Shown here piece by piece: positions 18,540 through 27,232 of a stretch of DNA of 64,000 bases. The notes under the pieces are model-generated. The model saw only the letters and a program-made list of their open reading frames with translations, searched no databases and was not told the origin of the DNA. How positions within the stretch are numbered: the first letter of the stretch is position 1; each line of letters begins with the position of its first letter. The position numbers and the translations under genes are program-made. The stretch is from the NCBI RefSeq assembly GCF_001467955.1, contig NZ_LNYR01000031.1:115767-179766 (forward strand). Direction: 5' to 3'. This stretch comes from Legionella quateirensis (GTDB taxonomy: Bacteria; Pseudomonadota; Gammaproteobacteria; Legionellales; Legionellaceae).

Positions 18540-18796
18540 TGCTTTAAAACGGGTGGCACTAGTGCAGTTTTTATTAAATGTTGACTGACTGAGCCGAGCA
18601 GTGACCGTCAGGGAGCTGAAATTGAAACAAGATTCCGCTTGCTTACGCACATGGCTCAATTAAGCCAGGCAAAACTAAATGGGGATCTTACCAGGGATTT
18701 GACTCAGTGAAATCTCAACAGACCCTATACATCAACACTAAAAATGTTTATCCTGCACAGGCTTTTAAATTTTAAAATTACTATTGTTTACTTATT

Positions 18797-19960
18797 ATGT
18801 CTGATATCCATTGCGAAAAAACATATCGTCGAGGACTTTTTAAGCAAGGATTAATTGGTGTTTTTATTCTGCTTGCCGTTTTTCTCTTTTTAGAATTGTT
18901 CTCAAGATGGATCGCTGTAACCAGTACGGCGCCTTTTGGAGAGAGTATCCGAAACGATCAGAAAATGATGGTTAGTGATTCAATTAAAGGCGGTGTCGTC
19001 GCGATTGGTGATTCCATTATTGCGCGTGGTTTTTATCCTGAGCTTTTTTCTTCCTTGCTCGCTGAAAAACTGTCGAAACATTATGAGGTTTATAATATCG
19101 GCGTTGATGGAACAGGTATAGAGCAGCATCGTGCTTATTTACGTTACATCCTTAAAAAACAGGTCAAACCGGATTGGGTCATTATGAATGTATCCATTCA
19201 TAATCTGAATTTAGAGAACTTTAGTTTTGATGCAAATCATGTTGCCCATTCCAATTATGTTGATAATAATTCATTGGATTACTACACGCGTTGTTTTGTG
19301 TTGGATAAGCCTACAATGGCTGCAAAAATGTATTGCAAGGCAGCCCGGTTTTCTTATTTCTTTCGATTAGTTCATTTTTATCACCAGCAAATTAATACTG
19401 GCGCCCAAGCGATTTTACATACAAATAAGTGGCGGGTTAATAATTTGTTTAGCGGTTATCCAGCGATTTCTGATAAAGGATTTTCTCCCACTTTTGGTAC
19501 TTTATCTGAAGAATCGGCTAATGCCCCTTTAATGCATGATGCCATGGTGGGGCAATACACCAGAGCCTTTGCCAATTTCAAATTAGGTACGGATGGTCTG
19601 GACATTATAATTGATGAATTGAATGCACATTCCATAAAGGTTGTATTGGTACTGGCCCCAATGTATCAGCCCTTAATGCGAAAAATTTATGATGAATATG
19701 GCCTGCCATCGAATGATGTTTTAGAGAGTACGCTGTCCCAATACGCTTTAAGAAAAAATATTGCATTTGTGAATCTGTTTGAGGCATATCAAAATCCCAT
19801 TTATTTTCAGGATCCTGTTCACCTGAATATATATGGCGCAATTAAATTCACTTCAACATTGGCAAATAGAATTATAAACAAGCAATATACTGCTTCAAAT
19901 GGATATTTAAATACGGAAATTTTTCAATACTTGAAAGGCAGCACGGTGAGAACAACATGA
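18797..19960 (+). CDS. SGNH/GDSL-like membrane-anchored protein paired with MBOAT (second pair)
   Basis: 387 residues. A single membrane segment at about 17-40 (L-I-G-V-F-I-L-L-A-V-F-L) leads to a periplasmic domain with V-A-I-G-D-S-I at 68-74 (block I serine) and D-P-V-H at 339-342 (catalytic Asp/His pair). Its stop overlaps the ATG of the next MBOAT gene by 4 bp. It should be the acyl acceptor-side partner of that MBOAT for O-acylation of a surface polymer. It is only weakly similar to the pair on the minus strand at 10117-12674, so this looks like an independent system. Confidence 0.78.
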   Translation: MSDIHCEKTYRRGLFKQGLIGVFILLAVFLFLELFSRWIAVTSTAPFGESIRNDQKMMVSDSIKGGVVAIGDSIIARGFYPELFSSLLAEKLSKHYEVYNIGVDGTGIEQHRAYLRYILKKQVKPDWVIMNVSIHNLNLENFSFDANHVAHSNYVDNNSLDYYTRCFVLDKPTMAAKMYCKAARFSYFFRLVHFYHQQINTGAQAILHTNKWRVNNLFSGYPAISDKGFSPTFGTLSEESANAPLMHDAMVGQYTRAFANFKLGTDGLDIIIDELNAHSIKVVLVLAPMYQPLMRKIYDEYGLPSNDVLESTLSQYALRKNIAFVNLFEAYQNPIYFQDPVHLNIYGAIKFTSTLANRIINKQYTASNGYLNTEIFQYLKGSTVRTT

Positions 19961-21402
19961 ATTTCGTTACTTTTCAGTTTGTTATTTTCTTAATGACTAC
20001 GCTGTTTATTTTTCTATTAATTAATAAAAATTATAGAAAATATTTTATATTATTCTGCAGTTACTTTTTTTACGGCACCTGGAGTGTCCCCCTGATAGGG
20101 GTTATTTTATTTTCAACCTCTGTTGATTATTATCTGGGTAAAAAAATACATTCAACCGATTCAAAAATACACAAAAAATTATTGTTGACTCTTTCCATAC
20201 TGATTAATTGCGGCATTTTAATCTATTTTAAATATACTAATTTCTTGCTTTCCAGTGTTCACGAGCTTGGATCAGTATTAGGTTACACACATCCATTATT
20301 CCATCCGCTTAATATTATTTTACCTTTAGGTGTGTCGTTTTATACTTTTGAAGCGATCAGTTATATTGTTGATATTTATCGTGGTGAAAAACCAGCGAGC
20401 AGTTGGCTGAATTATAATTTTTACATCATGTATTTCCCTCATCTTATATCCGGGCCTATCGTAAGATATAAGGAGCTGTATAGCCAATTTGAGCATAAAA
20501 TTGAGTTGGCGGATGCATCACGATTAAGAGAAGGATTTCAATTATTATTATATGGCTTTATTTTTAAGTTAATTATCGCGGATAGTGTGGCCTCAATTTC
20601 GGATCCTCTTTTTAATAATTATCAATCTATAAATCATCTTGAATCCTGGCTGGCCAGTATTGCTTTTACTATTCAAATTTATTTTGACTTTTTAGGTTAT
20701 ACCCATATAGCTCGAGGTGTTTCCTTGTTGTTTAACATTAAATTACCGATTAATTTTAATCATCCTTACAATGCATGCAATATTAGTGATTTTTGGAAGC
20801 GCTGGCATATTACTCTTTCCTTATGGATTCGGGATTATTTATATATTCCATTAGGCGGTAACAGAGGAGCATTATATCAAACGGTGAACAATTTAATTAT
20901 TACCATGTTTATCGCTGGGTTATGGCATGGGGCATCATGGAATTATGCGATCTGGGGTTTATATCATGGATGCCTTCTGGCGCTCTATCATCTAACCAAA
21001 ACGTATTTATTTAATAATAAAACTCCTCATACAGAAAATAGAATGGTACCTGTTATTTCAATAATAGGTACATTCACTTTAGTAGTCATTGGCTGGGTTA
21101 TTTTTAGATCTACCTCTGTTGATCAGGCTCTTACTATTTTAAACAAGATGTACGATATTCCCGGGTTTGTTCATGAGATTATCAATAATAAACAAGGATC
21201 TGCATACAGTGACTCATTTATAACATTAGCTGCAATGCTTGCTTTATGTTTTATAGGACCTGCAGTAAAATCTTTAGAAACCAATATATTGGCAAATATT
21301 CAACCGCTCTGGATTAAAAAATGGCTTTATTCTGTTTGGGTATTCGGCTTGATGATCTTTATGTTTTCTCCAGCAAAACCCTTTATTTATTTTGTATTTT
21401 AA
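19957..21402 (+). CDS. MBOAT-family O-acyltransferase (AlgI-like, second pair)
   Basis: 481 residues, strongly hydrophobic. It carries D-F-W-K-R-W-H-I-T-L-S with His284, D-Y-L-Y-I-P-L-G-G at 293-301, G-L-W-H-G-A-S-W with His324 and Y-H-G at 336-338. The role is transmembrane acyl transfer for polysaccharide O-acylation, with the upstream SGNH protein. The start overlaps the upstream stop (A-T-G-A). About 190 bp without a clear terminator follow before the convergent phosphodiesterase gene. Confidence 0.92.
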   Translation: MNFVTFQFVIFLMTTLFIFLLINKNYRKYFILFCSYFFYGTWSVPLIGVILFSTSVDYYLGKKIHSTDSKIHKKLLLTLSILINCGILIYFKYTNFLLSSVHELGSVLGYTHPLFHPLNIILPLGVSFYTFEAISYIVDIYRGEKPASSWLNYNFYIMYFPHLISGPIVRYKELYSQFEHKIELADASRLREGFQLLLYGFIFKLIIADSVASISDPLFNNYQSINHLESWLASIAFTIQIYFDFLGYTHIARGVSLLFNIKLPINFNHPYNACNISDFWKRWHITLSLWIRDYLYIPLGGNRGALYQTVNNLIITMFIAGLWHGASWNYAIWGLYHGCLLALYHLTKTYLFNNKTPHTENRMVPVISIIGTFTLVVIGWVIFRSTSVDQALTILNKMYDIPGFVHEIINNKQGSAYSDSFITLAAMLALCFIGPAVKSLETNILANIQPLWIKKWLYSVWVFGLMIFMFSPAKPFIYFVF

Positions 21403-21589
21403 TCGGGTGTGGATGTTATATCTGTTTGCGGAATTCAGTTAAGCTGGCTCTTGTTTGATTGCATGGTTCTGGCAATTATTGTGGAACACATTAATTCAGA
21501 ATTGTTTATAACAGCCCTTAATGAGCAATGCCATACATGATTGATAATGACCGGCTCTGCACACTTCGGGCTATCATGCATAGTGTCTG

Positions 21590-22573
21590 TTATAAATGTA
21601 ACAACATACCTTGTTCCGGTTTAATTAATTCTACGCCAATATCATTGTCCTGCGACAATTCATTCATAATCTGAATTACTGTATCTTCTTTCGAACCTGC
21701 AAAGTCACCTAATCCGGGTTTGATGTGAGTAACAACAACTGGTAATCCTCTTAGTGAGTTTCTTAAGTCTAAAGGATTAACCATCGTCGCTAAGCGGCGC
21801 AATTCAGACATAAATAAGCTTGGTTTTAAATGGCCAAATAATTTGTCGTCTGGCTGTGAGTTTACAAAGGAACACTCCAGCATGATGGCATGAAGCTGTT
21901 TTTTTCTAATGAGTGGTGCAATTTCTTTCCAAATATTCTCTATGTTTGTCGATTTTTCAATGCTATCAGGGCCAGTATCACCAAAATATAAAATATAATC
22001 AGTTTTATAAGCTATTAAAAAAGCGCTTGATGGCATTCCACTATGACTTAAAGGGAACGTTTTTACGCGCAGATCGGTATTTGGAATAGCCAGCCATTGC
22101 TGTAATGGCATAGATTGGTAATGCTGATAATTTAAGTGAGGAATTTCTCCTCGATCTCCAAAATTTCCCCAAACAGACCAATTAAAGATATGTTTTTGCA
22201 ATGCTTCCATTGTCTCTTCGCGAGCCATAATCGTCTGCTGTTCTCGCAATTCAGGTTGTGCCATAACAAGACCGATAAGATGATCAAGATGTGCGTGAGA
22301 AATGAGGTATGCTGGAATATGGTTTTGCAGCAAATCTTTAATATTCTTATTGTGTACTGATTGTTTCTCGACCGCAGCTTCTAGCCCGTTCACTAAAGTC
22401 CCCCCATCAAGAGCTGTATAATTTTCACTCCCGATTTCTTTTAGTAAATACGCTGATAAATTTCCATCTTTCAGACCACCATAGACTCCAAGAGGGACGA
22501 TTTCGAAGACGGGTGAGCAATAGGCTGCGTTGGACATCACAAATATACAAAGGGTTATAAAAAAATGACGCAT
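21590..22573 (-). CDS. Class II 3',5'-cyclic-nucleotide phosphodiesterase, exported
   Basis: 327 residues. An N-terminal signal peptide (M-R-H-F-F-I-T-L-C-I-F-V-M-S-N-A-A-Y-C-S) predicts periplasmic or secreted location. The metal site S-H-A-H-L-D-H-L-I-G-L at 92-102 is the class II PDE signature (H-x-H-L-D-H-x-x-G); later pieces are Y-F-G-D-T-G-P-D-S and T-H-I-K-P-G-L-G. CpdP-type enzymes hydrolyse cAMP or cGMP. It lies 104 bp downstream of a PAS-LuxR regulator on the same strand. An exported cyclic-nucleotide hydrolase in an intracellular bacterium could act outside the bacterial cytoplasm; that is inference. Confidence 0.88.
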   Translation of the reverse strand: MRHFFITLCIFVMSNAAYCSPVFEIVPLGVYGGLKDGNLSAYLLKEIGSENYTALDGGTLVNGLEAAVEKQSVHNKNIKDLLQNHIPAYLISHAHLDHLIGLVMAQPELREQQTIMAREETMEALQKHIFNWSVWGNFGDRGEIPHLNYQHYQSMPLQQWLAIPNTDLRVKTFPLSHSGMPSSAFLIAYKTDYILYFGDTGPDSIEKSTNIENIWKEIAPLIRKKQLHAIMLECSFVNSQPDDKLFGHLKPSLFMSELRRLATMVNPLDLRNSLRGLPVVVTHIKPGLGDFAGSKEDTVIQIMNELSQDNDIGVELIKPEQGMLLHL

Positions 22574-22677
22574 GCTTAGATCCTTTAATTGATTTGAGTA
22601 AGTTTTTGAAATACTACACTATCCAGACTTACTCCAATCACCGTATTTATACGGTAAAAAATCGGCAGAAAATAGTA

Positions 22678-23349
22678 TTAAAGCGATTTTATAATAGTTG
22701 CCTGGTTTAATCGTGCAGGGATGTGATGGTGATATCCATTTAACACTGCTTTTACCAGTATTTCAGCCTTATTTTTGCAATTCATCTTATTTTTAATGTT
22801 TTCTATATAAGACTCTATTGTACGTTTTGATAGAGAAAGCAAAGTGCCTATTTCTTTTGCGGTTTTACCTCGTATTAATAAAAAAACACATTCATACTCG
22901 CGGTTTGTTAATGCATATTTATTTTCATTGTCATTTAGTGTGTAATGATGACTGTTTATTTGCAGAGTTTCATCGTACTGTCTTAATATACGAAAAATTT
23001 CATCCTTAGGACATGGACGACAATAATAAATCAATCCCGCTACGTTATTGTTTGGGTCTGTTAATGGATTTTTTTCTAACAGGAATACTTCACCAGTCTT
23101 TGAATCCATATGCACAGTAGATACTTTTTTGCCATTTAATACAGACAAATCTTGCTGTTGGAACAGTTTATTTTCCTCAATTGACCAAGGTGAGAGTTCC
23201 TCATCTGTTTTACCGAAAAATTCTTCTGCATCACTAAACCCTTTAAGCTCCAGCAAGGCTTTGTTTGCGCCTAGATAATGACGATTTAAATCTTTCCAAC
23301 CAATATAGCCAGGGAGATGATCAAGTAATGATATTTCAGGAACCAACAT
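22678..23349 (-). CDS. PAS-domain LuxR-family transcriptional regulator
   Basis: 223 residues. An N-terminal PAS-like sensor (about 5-110, with L-P-G-Y-I-G-W-K-D and a G-K-T-D-E-E-L-S core) precedes a LuxR/GerE helix-turn-helix at about 147-205 (L-T-N-R-E-Y-E-C, G-K-T-A-K-E-I-G, S-K-R-T-I-E-S-Y-I-E-N-I-K-N-K-M). No phospho-receiver is present, so it likely senses a small molecule or redox state directly. It sits upstream of the phosphodiesterase gene on the same strand, which suggests shared regulation. Legionella carries several PAS-LuxR regulators; I cannot say which this matches. Confidence 0.88.
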   Translation of the reverse strand: MLVPEISLLDHLPGYIGWKDLNRHYLGANKALLELKGFSDAEEFFGKTDEELSPWSIEENKLFQQQDLSVLNGKKVSTVHMDSKTGEVFLLEKNPLTDPNNNVAGLIYYCRPCPKDEIFRILRQYDETLQINSHHYTLNDNENKYALTNREYECVFLLIRGKTAKEIGTLLSLSKRTIESYIENIKNKMNCKNKAEILVKAVLNGYHHHIPARLNQATIIKSL

Positions 23350-23674
23350 CAGGTCATATCCTTAATTTAGTAGATGGATTATTAGGGTGTGTCGAAAATT
23401 TAAAGGTATTTTGACAGACTTAGATATCTATATAAACAGTTTGAGTTTAATCAATGTTCAGCTTTAAAAACAAGTAGTTTAGTGTCCTATCTAAAGACGT
23501 GTAATAACGCTCCAAAATGATGCCTGTAGATGGCTTTGAATTCACGTGCTGGCAAGTTTTAAATAGTATTGTATCGTTCATAGATAAATTACAACGAAGT
23601 ACTTATACAGCAGACATCAATACTCTTGTTGGAAATAGTGACAAACGGTTCACATTGATTAAATTATACTCTTT
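23350..23674. other. Intergenic region upstream of the kinase-like gene
   Basis: 325 bp. It contains a 77-codon open frame from 23517 running to 23750, out of frame with the kinase-like gene but coding-like in composition (see findings). The rest is AT-rich, and no clear promoter or Shine-Dalgarno element is seen for either frame. Confidence 0.4.
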
Positions 23675-24877
23675 ATGTATAATGAAATGCATTTATGCTT
23701 TAAGTCAGGAAATTACAAATTGGAATCTAAATTCGACCCATCAATACTAACTGATATCTCAAACTCACAACAGGACAATAGTGAGCAAACCAATGGACAA
23801 ATTGAAAAAAAAAGAAAGAGAAATCCGCAGTTTTCACCAGTTAAAAAGTACAAAACAGAATTTGACGATAGGTGTACTAATGCACTAAACGCAATTGAGT
23901 TACAACACTCGCAAATTCGAGTTCCCGAATTTCTACACTCTAAATTTACTTCTGAACGTTTGATTGAAAAAGATAATATTGAGATGATCAAAACCAGAGT
24001 TTCTGCTGTCATTGAAATGGTAAAAAAACTTGGCGTCACTATGGTCAGTATTGATCAAAACATCTCTCTGACTAATTATAAAATTTTAGTTTCTGCTGAG
24101 CGATATTTCGTAATTTATCCTGCTGTAATGCATACAAAAGAGAATTTGGTAATGAGGCTTGGGCAAGATATGGATTCCGGTGCCTGGCATATAATCAAAT
24201 CCTACACTATTTGTGATAAAAAATCTGTTGCCGAAATTGATGCTGAAATTGATATGTTAAAAACAGTGAATCAGTTTACTGTTTCTGTTGATGAGAACAG
24301 CCAGACTGTACATATAATCAAACCTTATATTTATGGGAAAGATCTTACTCAATGGCTCGATCTTGATTTGAATAAAAAAATTGAGATCTTTGTTTATGTC
24401 GCTGCAGCACTCAGTGAGTTGCATAAAAAAGGGATACTTCATTGTGATATTAAATTGTCCAATATTATCTATGATGACGTAATGAATACCGTAACTCTCA
24501 TTGATTTCGATGTGGCGTTAAGAATGAATGATCAGAAAACCGCCAGAACAGATACCTTCCGTGGAACTTTTGGTCAGGTAGCTGTAGAGATATTTGGTAG
24601 CGACGGTACATATACTTATACGGATAAGACAGAAGTATATGCCTTGGGCAGAACAATGGAAGATTGGTTTAACTTAAATCAAGATGTTAGTTATTCGGAT
24701 TTGAATTTCTTTAAATCACATTTGTCCCCACAACAATCAGAATTAAATTTATTAATAGGACAAACAATTCAAAACGATGCGTTGAAACGCCCTGATTTAA
24801 AACAAATCCGTGATGCGTTAATGCTCATTATGGATGTGGCTAATACCAAGACGGATGTTTTGGATGTGGCTATATAA
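23675..24877 (+). CDS. Eukaryotic-like protein kinase-fold protein; candidate effector
   Basis: 400 residues. A kinase fold is visible from about 135: a putative beta3 lysine in H-I-I-K (Lys175), a helix-C glutamate near 191, the catalytic loop H-C-D-I-K-L-S-N (Asp258, Lys260, Asn263), and D-F-D at 277-279 instead of D-F-G. The Gly-rich loop is not canonical. An activation-segment region R-G-T-F-G-Q-V-A-V-E follows. Residues 45-60 (K-K-R-K-R ... P-V-K-K-Y-K) resemble a bipartite nuclear localisation signal. No signal peptide or membrane segment. The context (no operon partner, repeats downstream) fits a Dot/Icm effector, but no clear C-terminal E-block is seen. The 5' end may be frameshifted. 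Confidence 0.75.
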   Translation: MYNEMHLCFKSGNYKLESKFDPSILTDISNSQQDNSEQTNGQIEKKRKRNPQFSPVKKYKTEFDDRCTNALNAIELQHSQIRVPEFLHSKFTSERLIEKDNIEMIKTRVSAVIEMVKKLGVTMVSIDQNISLTNYKILVSAERYFVIYPAVMHTKENLVMRLGQDMDSGAWHIIKSYTICDKKSVAEIDAEIDMLKTVNQFTVSVDENSQTVHIIKPYIYGKDLTQWLDLDLNKKIEIFVYVAAALSELHKKGILHCDIKLSNIIYDDVMNTVTLIDFDVALRMNDQKTARTDTFRGTFGQVAVEIFGSDGTYTYTDKTEVYALGRTMEDWFNLNQDVSYSDLNFFKSHLSPQQSELNLLIGQTIQNDALKRPDLKQIRDALMLIMDVANTKTDVLDVAI

Positions 24878-24934
24878 AAAACGATATGATCACTGTTTGG
24901 AAAGTATGAATTCTTTATCTGGATAACGAAAATT

Positions 24935-25138
24935 ACTGATGTGATTATTCGTCTCAGAAAAATTGCAATCTCCTTAAGCCGGATGCTTCATTGCAAGTAT
25001 TGTGCTTCATCACAAGTATCGTGCACCATTGTAAGTATCGTGCACCATACGTAAGTATCGTGCCTTATTATAAGTACCGTCACCCTCCGCGAAGGCGGAG
25101 GGTCCAGGTATGGCAAGTCCAATAGATAAAAAGCATGG
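24935..25138 (+). repeat. Composite repeat copy A (lead-in, short 19-mer array, GC hairpin, tail)
   Basis: Begins A-C-T-G-A-T-G-T-G-A-T-T-A-T-T-C-G-T, then about four to five degenerate 19-bp units from 24993, then a perfect 9-bp hairpin at 25082-25103 and a conserved tail (G-G-T-C-C-A-G-G-T-A-T-G). The same order recurs in copy B from 25259. Confidence 0.85.
25082..25103. other. GC-rich hairpin, first copy
   Basis: Arms 25082-25090 (A-C-C-C-T-C-C-G-C) and 25095-25103 are perfectly complementary around a G-A-A-G loop. There is no T run after it, so it is a structured repeat element rather than a classical terminator. A related imperfect hairpin in opposite orientation lies near 25216-25238. 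Confidence 0.8.
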
Positions 25139-25298
25139 AAAACCGCATGCATTGAACCTATTAATCCAAAATGGATTGATTTGAACAATGATAGTTCTGA
25201 TGAAAGTCATAAACTGGACCCCCCGCATTCGCGGAGGGTGACGGAGTTACGGAGGGTGACTGATGTGATTATTCGTTTCAGAAAAATAGCAATCCCCT

Positions 25299-25678
25299 GT
25301 AAGCATGGTTCGTCAATACAAACATCGTGCGTCAATACAAACATCGTGCGTCAATGCAAGCATTGTGCGTCATTGCAAGCATCGTGCTTCATTACAAGCG
25401 TCGTGCTTCATTGCAAGCATTGTGCGTCATTGCAAGCATTGTGCGTCATTGCAAGCATCGTGCTTCATTACAAGCGTCGTGCTTCATTGCAAGCATTGTG
25501 CTTCATTGCAAGCATTGTGCGTCATTGCAAGCATCGTGCTTCATTACAAGCGTCGTGCTTCATTGCAAGCATTGTGCTTCATTGTAAGCATTGTGCTTCA
25601 TTGCAAGCATTGTGCTTCATTGTAAATATTGTGCTTCATTGTAAGCATTGTGCACCATTGTAAGTATCGTGCCTTATT
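25299..25678 (+). repeat. 19-bp tandem repeat array, 20 units
   Basis: Typical unit G-C-A-A-G-C-A-T-T-G-T-G-C-T-T-C-A-T-T. Variants at positions 1, 7-9 and 14 recur in the order a-b-c-d, giving a 76-bp higher-order period between about 25356 and 25583. The outer units are more degenerate than the centre, as expected for a minisatellite that grows internally. Confidence 0.92.
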
Positions 25679-25690
25679 ATAAGTACCGTC

Positions 25691-25712
25691 ACCCTCCGCG
25701 AAGGCGGAGGGT
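25691..25712. other. GC-rich hairpin, second copy
   Basis: Identical to the hairpin at 25082-25103: 9-bp perfect arms (25691-25699, 25704-25712) with a G-A-A-G loop. It closes the expanded 19-mer array. Confidence 0.8.
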
Positions 25713-26014
25713 CCAGGTATGATAAGTTCAATTGAGAAAAAACATGTGGGTTTGGAAAAAAACTATTATTCTCTGCATTCGTAATTATTAACTTAAAGTT
25801 AATATATATTAACTATTACCTATATTTATTAATTAAAATTTAATTATTAAACTCTCCATATAGGTCATTACTAATGTATTGAGCACAATTAGAGAGAAAA
25901 ACTGTTACGTCCTCTTCCAATAGTGAATTGTGGTAAAGAGTGTGTCCAGTGTTTTCGATAGCTCTTCCGCATTGCTCAAAGTGATGGCCACCTAAGTCTT
26001 TCTGGAGAGGTGCA

Positions 26015-27199
26015 ATGGTTTACTTTCATATGATCTGGTTACTAAGCTATATTTCAATAGCTTCTTTTTCTGCGACAATTATTACTCCGGCATTACCTGA
26101 TATTCAACGTCAGTTTGGTTTGCTCCAAGGTCAGGTGGAGTGGATGGTATCTGCTTTTCTGGTGGGGTATGTGATCGGCCAATTAATTTATGGCCCATTG
26201 GCTAATCGTTTTGGGCGTATTTTAGCATTACGTACGGGGCTGGCGATCAATATCCTGGGCATTATCCTGTGTCTTCTTGGTTTAAATCATCATTCATTTA
26301 TAGTGTTACTCATCGGCCGATGGATTAGTGCTTTAGGGGCGGCAAGCGGATTGGCTTGTACTTTTATGTTAATTAATGAATGGCTTCCACCAGATCAAAG
26401 AAAAACAGCAACGGCCTATACCATATTATCTTTTACTTTAGGCATAGGAGTAGCGGTTATTCTGGGAGGCATCATCACAGAGTTCAGTCATTGGGAGTAT
26501 TGTTTTTATCTGCTGCTCTGCCATGGGTTAATGATGTTCTATGGAACCAAAATATTCAGTGAGACCCTGAAAATCCCGCAAAAATTAAATTGGAACGTGA
26601 TACTGAATGGTTATAAAGAGGCCTTATCATCAACTACATTAGTCATCTATTCATTAGTAGTTGGTCTTTGTTCTGCCATAGGATATTGCTTTTCTGCCTT
26701 GGGTCCGCAGATTGCGATTGATTTATTTCAATTAACACCTGCTGAGTATGGCTACTGGAATCTTTTAAATATGGCCGGTATGCTTGCTGGTGGATTGATT
26801 GTACGTCCGATGTTACAAAGGTGGGCTGCTGGAACAGTAGTTCTGATTGGTATGATAGGTACTGCTCTAGGTTTGGTTCCGTTATTTTTGATTAGCTGTG
26901 TCCAAAATCCTTCAGTTGCCTGGTTTTTCTCCAGCACGTTAACCTTGTATTTATTCAGTGGATTATTATTTGCGGGCGGTTCATTGATTGCATCAAACTC
27001 GGTTATTGATAAAGCCAGTGGAGCAGCCATGATGAGTTTTCTGAATATGGTGACGGCTACAGTTTCAGTAATTTGTTCAGGATTGGTCAGTTATAACCCT
27101 TTGATTGGTTTTATTAGTGTATTAGGTGGATTATGGATGATAGTGCTTTTTTTATTATCTATTCGAATCAGTCTGAATAAAAGAGTTGAATCGTGTTGA
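26015..27199 (+). CDS. MFS transporter, Bcr/CflA-like (drug/H+ antiporter type)
   Basis: 394 residues with about twelve membrane segments. The loop 2-3 motif reads G-P-L-A-N-R-F-G-R (MFS motif A), and P-A-L-P-D-I in TM1 is typical of the 12-TM DHA1/Bcr family. It probably exports a drug or metabolite at the inner membrane. A G-G-A-G-A-G-G lies five bases upstream of the ATG. A bidirectional terminator hairpin at 27233-27267 ends it. No regulator is adjacent; the substrate is unknown. Confidence 0.85.
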   Translation: MVYFHMIWLLSYISIASFSATIITPALPDIQRQFGLLQGQVEWMVSAFLVGYVIGQLIYGPLANRFGRILALRTGLAINILGIILCLLGLNHHSFIVLLIGRWISALGAASGLACTFMLINEWLPPDQRKTATAYTILSFTLGIGVAVILGGIITEFSHWEYCFYLLLCHGLMMFYGTKIFSETLKIPQKLNWNVILNGYKEALSSTTLVIYSLVVGLCSAIGYCFSALGPQIAIDLFQLTPAEYGYWNLLNMAGMLAGGLIVRPMLQRWAAGTVVLIGMIGTALGLVPLFLISCVQNPSVAWFFSSTLTLYLFSGLLFAGGSLIASNSVIDKASGAAMMSFLNMVTATVSVICSGLVSYNPLIGFISVLGGLWMIVLFLLSIRISLNKRVESC

Positions 27200-27232
27200 T
27201 AGGGCTAGTCGTAGAATGATTGTGTTTGTAAC

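Larger units (their letters stand above)
25259..25748 (+). repeat. Composite repeat copy B with expanded 19-mer array
   Basis: Same lead-in as copy A with two or three substitutions, then twenty 19-bp units (25299-25678), then the same C-C-T-T-A-T-T-A-T-A-A-G-T-A-C-C-G-T junction, hairpin (25691-25712) and tail. Copy B is a direct repeat of copy A, with the array expanded from about five to twenty units. Confidence 0.88.
24878..26014. other. Long intergenic region with a duplicated composite repeat
   Basis: 1,137 bp without a credible gene. The open frames in it (in all three plus frames over 25181-25663) arise from a 19-bp tandem repeat and show K-H-C/R-A-S-L-Q-A repetition with no other coding signal. 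25750-26000 is plain AT-rich sequence before the MFS gene. Confidence 0.8.

Noticed and set aside
25181..25663. Long plus-strand open frames (160, 106 and 86 residues) rich in K-H-C-A-S-L-Q-A
   Set aside because: They are the 19-bp tandem repeat read in three frames; all frames give the same peptide period, and there is no start context or non-repetitive domain.
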